DNA from: Pseudomonas sp.
GTDB taxonomy: Bacteria; Pseudomonadota; Gammaproteobacteria; Pseudomonadales; Pseudomonadaceae
Reading direction: 5' to 3'
Assembly (NCBI GenBank): GCA_007713455.1
Contig: VMRT01000007.1
Location: 310,001-374,000 of the forward strand
DNA: 64,000 nucleotides
Shown: piece by piece, positions 8,767-17,862 of the stretch
How positions within the stretch are numbered: the first letter of the stretch is position 1
Layout of the letters: every line of letters begins with the position of its first letter
Made by a program: the position numbers and the translations under genes
Notes under the pieces: model-generated
The model's database searches: none
Told to the model about the DNA's origin: nothing
What the model saw: only the letters and a program-made list of their open reading frames with translations

Positions 8767-11754
8767 ATGGACCCAGCAGCAAACCTCGCGCCTGACGACT
8801 CGAGCCTCGCATTTCTCCCCGCCGGCGGCGCGCTCGGCGCACTGATTCGCCGCTTCGACTGGTCGCAGACGGCGCTGGGGCCTCTGGCAGAATGGCCGTC
8901 GAGCCTGAAGACCGTCACGGCCATGCTGCTGCTTTCGCCGACGCCCATCGCGCTGCTCTGGGGCGAGCGCGGCGTCATGATCTACAACGACGCCTATTCA
9001 GAGCTCGCCGGCAGCCGACATCCGCAGTTGCTCGGTTCTGAAGTACGCGAGGGCTGGCCGGAAGTCGCCGAGTTCAACGACAACGTGATGAAGGTCGTCC
9101 TGGCTGGCGGCGCGCTGTCGTACAAGGACCAGGAACTGCTGCTGTACCGCAGCGGCCGCCCCGAGCGCGCCTGGATGAATCTGGACTATTCGCCGGTGTT
9201 TGATGATCAGGCCCGGCCGGCCGGCGTGATCGCTCTCGTGGTGGAAACCACCGAGCGGGTAATGGCCGAGCGCGAGCTGCAGCGCCAGCAGGCACGCCTG
9301 CAACAGATGTTCGAACAGGCACCGGGGCTGATGGCGATGCTGCGCGGCCCCGAACACGTCTTCGAGATGGCCAACCCGGCCTATCTGCGGGTAGTGGGTG
9401 AACGCGATGTCATCGGCAAGCCGGTGCGTGAGGCACTGCCCGAAGTCGAGCGGCAGGGCTTCATCGACATTCTCGACCGGGTCTATCGCAGCGGCACCGC
9501 CTTCGTCGGCTCCGGTATCCGCATCGGCCTGCAGCGTACCCAAGGCGAAGCAGAGGAAGAGCGCCTGCTGGATTTCGTCTTCCAGCCGGTGACCGATGCG
9601 AATGGCAATGTTGCCGGGATCTTCGTCGAAGGCTATGACGTGACCGAGCGCGCCGAGGCCGAACAGGCGCTGCGCGAGAACGAACAACGCCTGCGCTTTC
9701 TCGATGCCCTAGCCAAGGAGACCGCGCGCAGCGTCGACGCCGACGCCATTCTGAGCATCACCACGCGCATGCTCGGCGAGCATCTGGGACTGTCGAGCTG
9801 TGCCTATGCCGACATGGACCCCGACCAGGACGGCTTCACCATCCGCGGCGACTGGGCCGCGCCCGGCTGCACCAGCATCGTCGGACGCTATCGGTTGGAG
9901 GCATTCGGCAAACTGGCAGTAACCAAACTGCGTGGCGGTGAAGCCTTCATCGTCGACGATCACTGTGCGCAGCTGCCACCGGACGAGGCTGCCACCTTTC
10001 AGCAGCTCGATATTGCCGCCACCATCTGTTTGCCACTGGTCAAGGAAGGCCGGCTGACCGCCCTGATGGCCATCCATGATCGCGCGCCCCGTGCCTGGAG
10101 CGCCTACGAACTCGCCCTGCTCACTGAAGTCACCGACCGCTCTTGGGCACATATCGAGCGTGTGCGCTCCGCTGCGGCGGTCAGGCAGCGCGAGCAGTGC
10201 TTCCTGGAACAGCTCGAAGCCAAGGTCGCCGAGCGCACGGCGGCGCTGGCACGCAGCGAGGCGAACATCCGCGCGGTGCTGGAAACCTCGCACCTGTACA
10301 AGGCGATGCTCGCACCGGACGGCTCGATTCTCTACGTCAACGCCACGGCACTAGCCGGCATTGACGCACGCTTCCATCAGTTGGCGGGCACGCCGTTCTG
10401 GGACTCGCCCTGGTTCAGTGCCACCCCCGGCATGCCGGAAGCGATGAAGGCGATGACCCTGCGCGTCGCGGCCGGCGCCACCGAGCACGGCACCATGACA
10501 CTGAACATGCCGGGCGGCACGCGCACGTTCGACTTCTCCATGCGCCCGGTGCTGGGTGACGACGGTACTGTCGTCGCCCTGGTCCCGGAGGCGCTGGATA
10601 TCAGCGAGCGCGTCGCCGCCGAGCAGACGCTGCAACAGCTGCACAAGATGGAAGCGCTGGGCAACCTCACCGGCGGCATCGCCCACGACTTCAACAATCT
10701 GCTGATGGCCGTGCTCGGCAGCCTGGAGGTGCTGCGTCGGCGCATGCCGGCCGATCCGGCCCTGCTGCGCCTGGTGGACAACGCCCGCGCTGGTGCCGAA
10801 CGCGGCGCCTCGCTCACGGCACGCATGCTCTCGTTCGCGCGCAAGCAGGAACTGCACAAGACGCCGATCGATCTGCGCCAGTTGATCGAAGGTATGCAGG
10901 CACTTCTGCTCAGCTCGCTCGGCCCGACCATCCAGCTGGAGGTGGAGCTGCCGCAGCGACTGGCGCGGGTCAAGACCGATTCCAACCAGCTGGAAACCGC
11001 CCTGCTCAACCTCGCCGCCAACGCGCGCGACGCCATGGCCGGCGAGGGCCGCATCCTCATCGTCGCCGAACAGGTGACGCTGCCCGGCGAGCAGCACGGC
11101 CTCGCCGCCGGGCGCTACGTTCGCCTGAATGTCAGCGACAGCGGCACCGGCATGGACGAGACGACGCTCAAGCGCGCGGTCGAACCCTTCTTCACCACCA
11201 AGGGCGTCGGCAAGGGCACCGGTCTCGGCCTGTCGATGGTGCATGGCCTGGCCGAGCAATCCGGCGGGCGGCTGGTGCTGCGCAGCAGCCCGGGCGCCGG
11301 CACCACCGCGCAAATCTGGCTGCCAGCACTGGAGGACGAGCCAGCCGCGGAACTGACTCGCAGCCCGTCACCGCAAGACCTGCCGCGCAGAACCATGCGT
11401 CCGCTGTCCGTGCTGGCCGTGGATGATGACGAGCTGGTGCTGTTCGGCACCGCCGGCATGCTCGAAGCCGCCGGCCACCAGGTCTTGACGGCGCGCTCCG
11501 CTGCGCAGGCGCTGGAGCTGCTGCAGGTGGCACAGATCGACATGCTCGTCACCGACCACGCCATGCCGCTGATGAGCGGCGCGCAACTGGCTGCCGAGGT
11601 ACGGGCAAGCCGGCCGGAGCTGCCGATCCTGCTGGTGTCCGGCTATGCCGAACTGCCATCGGCCACTCCGGCCCTGCCGCTGCAGCGACTGGCCAAGCCC
11701 TTCACCCAGGACCAACTGCTCGATTCCATCGAGCAGCTGCGTGGCACCTCCTGA
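8767..11754 (+). CDS. hybrid sensor histidine kinase (PAS-PAS-GAF-PAS-HisKA-HATPase-REC)
   Basis: This 995-residue protein has no clear transmembrane segment and is probably cytoplasmic. The order is a PAS-like region (about 25-165), a second PAS (about 175-300), GAF (about 315-470), a coiled coil, a third PAS (about 500-620), HisKA with the phospho-accepting His in GGIAHDFNN, a HATPase with DSGTGMD and GKGTGLGLSM, and a C-terminal receiver with DDDE and the phospho-acceptor Asp in MLVTDHAMP. It stands alone between convergent and divergent genes without a partner regulator, so output through another protein is implied. No ligand can be deduced. The final stop is 38 bases from the end of the converging phoX. 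Confidence 0.93.
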   Translation: MDPAANLAPDDSSLAFLPAGGALGALIRRFDWSQTALGPLAEWPSSLKTVTAMLLLSPTPIALLWGERGVMIYNDAYSELAGSRHPQLLGSEVREGWPEVAEFNDNVMKVVLAGGALSYKDQELLLYRSGRPERAWMNLDYSPVFDDQARPAGVIALVVETTERVMAERELQRQQARLQQMFEQAPGLMAMLRGPEHVFEMANPAYLRVVGERDVIGKPVREALPEVERQGFIDILDRVYRSGTAFVGSGIRIGLQRTQGEAEEERLLDFVFQPVTDANGNVAGIFVEGYDVTERAEAEQALRENEQRLRFLDALAKETARSVDADAILSITTRMLGEHLGLSSCAYADMDPDQDGFTIRGDWAAPGCTSIVGRYRLEAFGKLAVTKLRGGEAFIVDDHCAQLPPDEAATFQQLDIAATICLPLVKEGRLTALMAIHDRAPRAWSAYELALLTEVTDRSWAHIERVRSAAAVRQREQCFLEQLEAKVAERTAALARSEANIRAVLETSHLYKAMLAPDGSILYVNATALAGIDARFHQLAGTPFWDSPWFSATPGMPEAMKAMTLRVAAGATEHGTMTLNMPGGTRTFDFSMRPVLGDDGTVVALVPEALDISERVAAEQTLQQLHKMEALGNLTGGIAHDFNNLLMAVLGSLEVLRRRMPADPALLRLVDNARAGAERGASLTARMLSFARKQELHKTPIDLRQLIEGMQALLLSSLGPTIQLEVELPQRLARVKTDSNQLETALLNLAANARDAMAGEGRILIVAEQVTLPGEQHGLAAGRYVRLNVSDSGTGMDETTLKRAVEPFFTTKGVGKGTGLGLSMVHGLAEQSGGRLVLRSSPGAGTTAQIWLPALEDEPAAELTRSPSPQDLPRRTMRPLSVLAVDDDELVLFGTAGMLEAAGHQVLTARSAAQALELLQVAQIDMLVTDHAMPLMSGAQLAAEVRASRPELPILLVSGYAELPSATPALPLQRLAKPFTQDQLLDSIEQLRGTS

Positions 11755-11792
11755 ACAGATGGCGCCCTGACCAGACGGCGCCGGCACGATCG

Positions 11793-13754
11793 TCAGCTGC
11801 CGATCACACCGCCGTCGTCCTTGGTGATCAGCACCGTGGACGAGCGCGGGCGTGACTGGCCGTCGCTGGCCGGAAAGCTCAGCCCCGGGTGCTGCACGTT
11901 GATCCACATGGCACGGTAGTCCGGGCTCCAGGTGATACCGGTGATCTCGCAGCCCCGTGGCCCGACCAGGAAACGCCGCACCTCGCGCGTTTTCGGGTCG
12001 GCGCAGAGCAGCTGATTGGTGCCCATGGCCTGCATCACCGATTCGTCATCGTCGAAATCGGTTTCGATCCACAAGCGCCCGTCACGATCGAAGGCCAGCC
12101 CGTCCGGCGAGGAAAAGCAGTCGCCGTCGATCGTGCCGATCAGGTTGGCGGCAACCGGCTGGCCCTGGGCATCGCGCGCTCCGCGACGCTCGCCGGCGAG
12201 CAGGAAGACTTCCCACAGGAAACGGGTCGCCGTCGGGTCGCCGCCCTCCTCCTGCCAGCGCAGGATCTGCCCGTGCAGGTTGTTCGGTCGCGGATTGGCC
12301 TTGTCCAGCGGCTGCTTGGTGCCGCGCGCGTCATTGTTGGTCAGGGTGACGTAGACCTCGCGGGTATCGGGATGCACCGCGACCCACTCCGGCCGGTCCA
12401 TCGGCGTCGCGCCGGCACGGTCGGCGGCGGCGCGGGCGTTGAGCAGCACCTCGGCCTGGCTGGGGAAGCCGTTTTCCGCGGTCAGGCCATGCTCGCCGTG
12501 CACCAGCGCCAGCCACTGGCCACTGCCGTCGGCATCGAAACGCGCGACATACAAGGTGCCCTCATCCAGCAAGCGGCGGTTGGCCGCGTCCGCACCGGGC
12601 ACGAAACGGCCGCTGGGAACGAACTTGTATACGTACTCGCCCTTGGTGTCGTCGCCCGAGTAGAACGCCATGCGCCCGTCCTCGCCCAGCGACAGCACCG
12701 AGCACTCGCGGCAGTAGCGGCCGAAGGCGGTGCGCTTGACCGGCGCGCTCTGCGGGTCGAACGGATCGACCTCCACCACCCAGCCGAACCGGTGCGGCTC
12801 GTTGACGAAGCCGCCATGGGGTTGGCCTGCCTGCGGCGTGGCATCGAAACGCGGATCGACCGTGCCCCAGCCGTAGAGCTTGCTCATGCCGCCGCCGGCG
12901 ATGCCGTAGCGGTTGTGCGAGACGCGCGCGGCAAGATCGTCGGCGTCGTGGTTGACGAAGTAGTTGTGCCAGTTCTCCTCACAGACCAGATAGGTGCCCC
13001 AGGGCGTGAAGCCGCTGGAGCAGTTGTTCAGCGTGCCGAGCACCCTCTTTCCTTCCGGGTCGTCCATGGTCTGCATCGCTGCATGGCCGGCCAGCGGCCC
13101 GGCAATGGCCATCGGCGTCATGCCGGAAATGCGGCGGTTGTAGGGTGAATCCATCACCCGCTGCCATTCGCCCTGCGCATCCTTGCGCACCTCGATGACG
13201 CTCAGGCCATGGGCCGCCTGCTCCTTGCGCACCTGTTCCAGCGGGCGCCGGCCATCGACCACGGCGATGCCTTTTGGATGCAACGTCGGGTTGACGTACT
13301 CGTGGTTGATGGCCAGCAGGCCGCGGCTGTCGGGCGCGTCGGGGAACGGGAAGAAATGCATGCCGTCGTGGTTGTCGCCGGCCTGCTTGAGCTGGGCTTG
13401 CCAATCGTCGCTGGCATCCGGCTGCCACTCGGGTGCGTCGGCATGCACCGGATCGCCCCAGGAGAAGAACACCCGGGCGCTGTAGCCCGGCGCCACCTCG
13501 ACACGGTCGAAATGCGGGTCGAGCTGGGTCGGGATACCTTCGAAGCCAAGCAGCGAATCACCCCGGGTTGCGGCTCGCGCGCCGGCCATCCCGCCGCCGA
13601 GAAAGGCGATGCCGGCCAGGCCGAGCCCTCCCTTGAGCAGCCCGCGCCGGCGGTGATCGATCGCCTGCTGCAGCGGCAGGTTGCCGCTCGGATTGACCGG
13701 TTGGTCGTCATGAGCGCCCACGCTCGCGTGAAAATCGGTGAAATCCTGTTTCAT
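11793..13754 (-). CDS. phoX: PhoX-family alkaline phosphatase, Tat-exported
   Basis: At 653 residues this is a full-length DUF839/PhoX phosphatase. The N-terminus has a twin-arginine signal, RRRGLLKGG followed by a hydrophobic stretch ending at ARA. PhoX hallmarks include AINHEYVNP, the GTLNNCSSG/TPWGTYLVCEENW block and DGLAFDRDGRLWIETD. PhoX enzymes fold in the cytoplasm with calcium and iron, pass the Tat system and release phosphate from a range of phosphoesters in the periplasm. It is the last gene of the minus-strand receptor/phytase/TonB locus, 28 bases after tonB. That fits a job in finishing dephosphorylation of the products of phytase. Pho regulation is likely for this family. Confidence 0.94.
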   Translation of the reverse strand: MKQDFTDFHASVGAHDDQPVNPSGNLPLQQAIDHRRRGLLKGGLGLAGIAFLGGGMAGARAATRGDSLLGFEGIPTQLDPHFDRVEVAPGYSARVFFSWGDPVHADAPEWQPDASDDWQAQLKQAGDNHDGMHFFPFPDAPDSRGLLAINHEYVNPTLHPKGIAVVDGRRPLEQVRKEQAAHGLSVIEVRKDAQGEWQRVMDSPYNRRISGMTPMAIAGPLAGHAAMQTMDDPEGKRVLGTLNNCSSGFTPWGTYLVCEENWHNYFVNHDADDLAARVSHNRYGIAGGGMSKLYGWGTVDPRFDATPQAGQPHGGFVNEPHRFGWVVEVDPFDPQSAPVKRTAFGRYCRECSVLSLGEDGRMAFYSGDDTKGEYVYKFVPSGRFVPGADAANRRLLDEGTLYVARFDADGSGQWLALVHGEHGLTAENGFPSQAEVLLNARAAADRAGATPMDRPEWVAVHPDTREVYVTLTNNDARGTKQPLDKANPRPNNLHGQILRWQEEGGDPTATRFLWEVFLLAGERRGARDAQGQPVAANLIGTIDGDCFSSPDGLAFDRDGRLWIETDFDDDESVMQAMGTNQLLCADPKTREVRRFLVGPRGCEITGITWSPDYRAMWINVQHPGLSFPASDGQSRPRSSTVLITKDDGGVIGS

Positions 13755-13782
13755 CGAAAACGGTTCCTGAGTCGTAACGGCA

Positions 13783-14616
13783 TCATTCGATGCGGTAATG
13801 GAAGGTGTTCTTTACGTCGGGCACGGCAACCGCGCGGCCTTCGACGATGCGCGGCTGGTAGCGAAAGCTTTTGGCGGCGGTGAGTGATGGGCGGATGAAC
13901 AACGGATGGCAGTCGCCGACCACTTCGGGCGAGCGCACGCGACCCTGCACATCGACCGTGTAGCTGACCGTGCAGGAACCCTGAAGCCCGGAGTCCAGCG
14001 CCCGTTGCGGGTAGACCGGCGGCTTTTTGGCAATCGGCAGGTACTGCCGGCTGGCCGCTTCGGCCGCAGCAGCCTGTCGTGCGCGCTCAGCCGCTTCGTT
14101 GCGTGCCGTTGCCTCGGCTTCGCGCGCCGCCTGCAACCGTGCCTCTTCCTGAGCCATCTGTTCCCGCTCCTGTGCCTGTTCCTGGCGACGTTGCTCGTCG
14201 CGCTGACGCTGCTGTTCGCGCTGGCGTTCCAACTGCTCGCGCTGCTGCTTCAGCTGCTCGGCCTTGCGCTCCTCTTCGGCGCGCTTGAAGGCCAGCTCGG
14301 CCTGCTCGAGTCGCTGCTGCTGGGCGTGGGTATCGACCTGTGGCTCGCGCGGCGGCGGTTCGACCGCGGGCTCGACGGGCGGTTCGACCGACACCGCGCT
14401 CTCGGTTGGCGCCGGCGGCGGCAGGCTGATCAACTGGGTCTGCATCACCTGGGTGGCGACCGGCATTTCCAGCGCTGGCGACCAGCTGCCAAGCAACAGC
14501 GCGAACAGTCCAGCGTGCATCCCGAGGGTCAGCAATGCAGCCCCGACCGGACCGATCCACTGTCGCGGGACAACTTCGCTGCCATGCGCGGCGGGCGTGC
14601 TGAAGGTCATCATCAC
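13783..14616 (-). CDS. tonB: TonB energy transducer
   Basis: This is a 277-residue TonB. It has an N-terminal membrane anchor (about residues 23-46), a Pro/Glu-rich segment (PPPAPTES, VEPAVEPPP), a long Gln/Glu/Arg-rich helical stretch (about 95-190) spanning the periplasm, and the TonB C-terminal domain with YPQRALDSGLQG, SYTVDVQGRV and FRYQPRIVEG. The helical charged spacer is TolA-like in composition, but the C-terminal domain is TonB. The start is a GTG overlapping the exbD TGA by four bases, with two in-frame ATG codons right after it. It should transmit proton-motive force from ExbBD to the TonB-dependent receptor encoded upstream in the same cluster. Confidence 0.94.
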   Translation of the reverse strand: MMMTFSTPAAHGSEVVPRQWIGPVGAALLTLGMHAGLFALLLGSWSPALEMPVATQVMQTQLISLPPPAPTESAVSVEPPVEPAVEPPPREPQVDTHAQQQRLEQAELAFKRAEEERKAEQLKQQREQLERQREQQRQRDEQRRQEQAQEREQMAQEEARLQAAREAEATARNEAAERARQAAAAEAASRQYLPIAKKPPVYPQRALDSGLQGSCTVSYTVDVQGRVRSPEVVGDCHPLFIRPSLTAAKSFRYQPRIVEGRAVAVPDVKNTFHYRIE

Positions 14617-15074
14617 GGCTGCCCGGCTCCGGCCGGCGCCTCGGTGATCAGCCCCAGGTTGACCACCCCGCCGCGCTGCAGCTCGGCGATACCGGCAACC
14701 ACGCGACCGTAGTCCGCCGCCTCGTCGGCACGGACATAAACCTGGGTGTCGCCGCGCTCGGCGATGATCGCGCCGACCTTGGCCTGCAGCTCGGCAAGGT
14801 CGACGGCGCTGTCGGTCTGGTTGTCGATGTCCAGCTCGCTGCCCAGGTTCCAGTAGAAGCCGCCATCGGCCTTTACCGAGAGCGTGAGGATCTGCCGCTC
14901 GTTCTCCACCGGCAGCGCTTCGGCTGCGACCTTGGGCAGCTCGATCTTGACGCCCTGCACCAGCATCGGCGCGGTGACCATGAAGATCACCAGCAGCACC
15001 AGCATCACGTCGATGTAGGGCACCACGTTCATTTCCGCCTTGGGCCCGTGTTTGTGCTGTGGTTTGACCAGCAT
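14613..15074 (-). CDS. exbD: ExbD/TolR-family biopolymer transport protein
   Basis: This 153-residue protein has a short cytoplasmic N-terminus, one membrane helix (VVPYIDVMLVLLVIFMV) containing the Asp essential for proton use in this family, and a periplasmic domain ending in GVVNLGLITEAP. I start it at the ATG preceded by GAGGAGG rather than at codons upstream. It lies 13 bases after exbB and overlaps tonB. With ExbB and TonB it forms the inner-membrane motor for outer-membrane uptake. Confidence 0.95.
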   Translation of the reverse strand: MLVKPQHKHGPKAEMNVVPYIDVMLVLLVIFMVTAPMLVQGVKIELPKVAAEALPVENERQILTLSVKADGGFYWNLGSELDIDNQTDSAVDLAELQAKVGAIIAERGDTQVYVRADEAADYGRVVAGIAELQRGGVVNLGLITEAPAGAGQP

Positions 15075-15087
15075 GAAGGCGTCCTCC

Positions 15088-15801
15088 TCAGGCGGCTGCA
15101 GCGACGTTGGGTGAAGCGGCGTGCAGGCGCCGATGCAGGCGCGCCTGTAACTCGTTGCCGAAGGCGTAGTAACGACCGACCAGCGTCTGCCCACGGGCAG
15201 CGAAGCGGTTGTAGGCCATCACCGCGGGAATCGCCGCGAACAGGCCGATGGCCGTTGCGATCAACGCTTCGGCGATGCCCGGCGCGACGGTCGAGAGCGT
15301 CGCCTGCTGCACCTGCGACAGGCCGAGGAAGGAGTTCATGATTCCCCACACGGTACCGAACAGGCCGATATAGGGGCTCACCGAACCCACGGTTGCGAGA
15401 AACTGCAGGCCCTTTTCCAGACGCTCCTCCTGCTCGGCGACGGCCACGTAGAGGCTGCGCTCGACACCCTGCGCCACCACATCCGGCGCGATCCCCGGCT
15501 GGCGTTGCAGCTGGGCGAACTCGCCGTAACCGGCGAGGAAGATGCGCTGCAGCGCGGCCTCGTCCGGCAACGGCTGCGCCTGGCCTTCGCGATAGAGCTG
15601 GGCAAGATCGCCGCCCTGCCGGAAGCGCTGCAGGAAGCCGCGCTGCAGGCGTTCGGCGCTGCGCAACGCCACACTGCGACGGATGATCAGGTACCAGCTC
15701 GAAACCGAGGCCAGGACCAGAATCATCATCACCGCCTGGACCACGAGGCTGGCTTCGCTGATCAACCCCCAGATGGACATGTGCTCGAGAGTCGTTTGCA
15801 T
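15088..15801 (-). CDS. exbB: ExbB/TolQ-family proton channel component
   Basis: This is a 237-residue MotA/TolQ/ExbB protein with three hydrophobic segments: near residues 15-37, then YIGLFGTVWGIMNSFLGL, then IAEALIATAIGLFAAIPAVMAYN. Its sequence style is TolQ-like, but the neighbours (TonB, a TonB-dependent receptor, no TolA/TolB/Pal) place it in an ExbB role. It starts 69 bases after the phytase stop, so it may share a transcript with the receptor and phytase or have its own promoter. Confidence 0.93.
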   Translation of the reverse strand: MQTTLEHMSIWGLISEASLVVQAVMMILVLASVSSWYLIIRRSVALRSAERLQRGFLQRFRQGGDLAQLYREGQAQPLPDEAALQRIFLAGYGEFAQLQRQPGIAPDVVAQGVERSLYVAVAEQEERLEKGLQFLATVGSVSPYIGLFGTVWGIMNSFLGLSQVQQATLSTVAPGIAEALIATAIGLFAAIPAVMAYNRFAARGQTLVGRYYAFGNELQARLHRRLHAASPNVAAAA

Positions 15802-15870
15802 GAATCGTTTCCTCCTGCCCCGACTGGGGCAGCTGCTATTGGATGGCGGGTCGGTTAGCGGGCGATGACG

Positions 15871-17787
15871 TCAGTCCAGCCCCAGCGCATCGGCGATCGC
15901 CGACCAGGGCAGGTACTTGTAGTTCTGCGTGCCCTCGGGCATGCGCTTGCGGCCGTCCTGCACCACCAGCATTCCGCGGTTCCAGATGCCGCCGAGGTTG
16001 GCCGAGGTGACTTCCAGCCCATCGGTCTCGGACGCTCCGTCGATGCCGCGCTCGGCGTTCAGGCCGATGCGGAAGGCGCCGCGCACGGCGTAGGGGGCCT
16101 GGGCATCGAGCACCACGTAGCTGTCGTTGCCCTGGCTGGAAATCACCAGGTAGTCACCGCGCTCGCCGTGGTAGATGGCCAGACCTTCGATGTCGTCGTA
16201 GACCGGCCCGCCGACACCGATGACCTGTTCCGGCATTCCCGGCACTTCGGCGCGGGCATCGACCGCCCACACCGCGACGTCTTCCTCACCGACGAACAGC
16301 CGCTCGCTGCGGTCGTCGGCCACGCAGCCCTCGGGCTGACTGTCCAGCTTGAAGCGCCGCACCAGCTCGCCACGCGGCTGGCCGGAGCTTCCATCGAGGC
16401 GGTACTGCAGGAAGGTGCCGTCCTTGTCGTTGGCGATGGCGTAGGTAGTGCCCTGGCGATCCTGAAACATGCACAGGCCATAGATTTCGCTCAGCGGCGT
16501 GGCGACCTCACCGACATCGCGGAGCACCCCGCTCGCCCGGTCGATGGCGAACAGGTGCAGGCTGTTGTGATCGCGATTGCTGGCCACGGCCAGGTCCACG
16601 CGCTTGCTGCCGAGGCGGAAGCCGCTGCGCACATCGACGTTGTTCAGCCGGCCGGCGCGCAGGTCCTGCACCTGACGGCCGTCCAGGTCGTACACCACCA
16701 GCCCGCCCTTCTTGTCGGTGCCAAGCACGCGGCTCTGCGCCGGATCGCGCGGATGGACCCAGATCGCCGGATCATCGGCGGCATCACCCAGACTCGGCAC
16801 CGGGCCGGTCTCAACTGCGGCCGGCAGGCTGACGATCGGCTCGGGCTGCGACAGCGCGGTCGGCTGCCAGTCCAGACGGGCCGACTGCAGGCCACGTTCG
16901 TCCGCCAGCAGCAGCTCGACGCCCTCGGCACCGCGGCGCGCGCTGATGCGTTCCGGTTCGTCGAAACCGTCCAGTGCGATGACCTCATCGGCTTGCCAGC
17001 CGGCTTCGTTCTGCCGGTACAGATGCAGCACCGAGGCTTCGGGATCGAGCGCCAGCAGTCCGCCCGGCACCAACGTCATGCCCGCTGCGGCATGGGCCAG
17101 GCTGCCGAAAGGCTGGCGCAAATCGACCGGCTCGCGCTGCAACGGCGCCTCGGCGTCGGCCGGGTAACGCCAAAAGCCGACGGACTCCTCGTTGACATAG
17201 AGCTGCCCACTGGCATCGTCCGTCTGGCAGAAGGCGCTTTGCGGCGGCAGGCTGAGCCCGCGCACCCGCCGCGCCTCATCGAGCAGGCGGCCCTGACTGC
17301 CGACCAGCCATTGCTCGCCGACGCCCTCCTCACCGAGCAGAAACACGAAGTCGTTGTGCGCGCTGTCGCGGTACAGGCACAGCCCCTCGATGGCGAATGC
17401 GGTGCGTGGCAGGTACAGCGGCTGGCTCCAGGCACGCGCGGCATTCAGGCCGATCAGCATCGCCTGCTGGCGCTTGCGCTCGACCGTGGCGAGCAGCAGG
17501 CCCTGGCGGTCGACGCGATGGTCCAGTCCTTCGAAGCGCCCGGCGTGGCGCGCCAGGCTGTTACCGGCGGCATCCAGCAGCTGCAGGCCCTGGTCATCGA
17601 CCTGCACACGGTCGGCACCGCCCCAGGGGGTGTCGCCGCTTACCAGCTGGGCGTACTCGAGGCCGGCCAGCAGCGGTTCGCTGATGTTCAGCTGGGCCGA
17701 CTTCGCCGGTGTATCTGGTTGCGTGGACTGGCAGGCCGCCAATGCGATGCACAGGCCGAGCAGCATGGTTTTGGGTAATGCGTTCAT
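15871..17787 (-). CDS. beta-propeller phytase, two-domain, lipoprotein
   Basis: This 638-residue protein starts with a lipoprotein signal (LLGLCIALAAC, lipobox Cys), so it is probably anchored to an outer or inner membrane face. The second half, from about residue 330, is a canonical beta-propeller phytase: DAADDPAIW, GGLVVYDLDG, NNVDVR, VASNRDHNS, QPEGCVADD, DIEGLAIY and SETDGLEV, supplying calcium and phosphate ligands. The first half (about 30-320) looks like a degenerate propeller lacking most of these acidic motifs, as in known dual-domain phytases. The enzyme hydrolyses phytate (inositol hexakisphosphate) with calcium. Its stop is 69 bases before exbB, and the receptor gene precedes it by 75 bases. 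I chose the ATG that places the lipoprotein signal at the N-terminus. Confidence 0.92.
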   Translation of the reverse strand: MNALPKTMLLGLCIALAACQSTQPDTPAKSAQLNISEPLLAGLEYAQLVSGDTPWGGADRVQVDDQGLQLLDAAGNSLARHAGRFEGLDHRVDRQGLLLATVERKRQQAMLIGLNAARAWSQPLYLPRTAFAIEGLCLYRDSAHNDFVFLLGEEGVGEQWLVGSQGRLLDEARRVRGLSLPPQSAFCQTDDASGQLYVNEESVGFWRYPADAEAPLQREPVDLRQPFGSLAHAAAGMTLVPGGLLALDPEASVLHLYRQNEAGWQADEVIALDGFDEPERISARRGAEGVELLLADERGLQSARLDWQPTALSQPEPIVSLPAAVETGPVPSLGDAADDPAIWVHPRDPAQSRVLGTDKKGGLVVYDLDGRQVQDLRAGRLNNVDVRSGFRLGSKRVDLAVASNRDHNSLHLFAIDRASGVLRDVGEVATPLSEIYGLCMFQDRQGTTYAIANDKDGTFLQYRLDGSSGQPRGELVRRFKLDSQPEGCVADDRSERLFVGEEDVAVWAVDARAEVPGMPEQVIGVGGPVYDDIEGLAIYHGERGDYLVISSQGNDSYVVLDAQAPYAVRGAFRIGLNAERGIDGASETDGLEVTSANLGGIWNRGMLVVQDGRKRMPEGTQNYKYLPWSAIADALGLD

Positions 17788-17862
17788 GGTGTATCCATTC
17801 AGGCTGCCGCCTGCCGGCGCCCGACCGTAAAGGGGAACGGCGGGCACCGGAGCGGCATGGGG

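Noticed and set aside
15865-17778. 637-codon plus-strand frame opposite the phytase
   Set aside because: No motif or ribosome site, whereas the minus strand encodes a canonical phytase.
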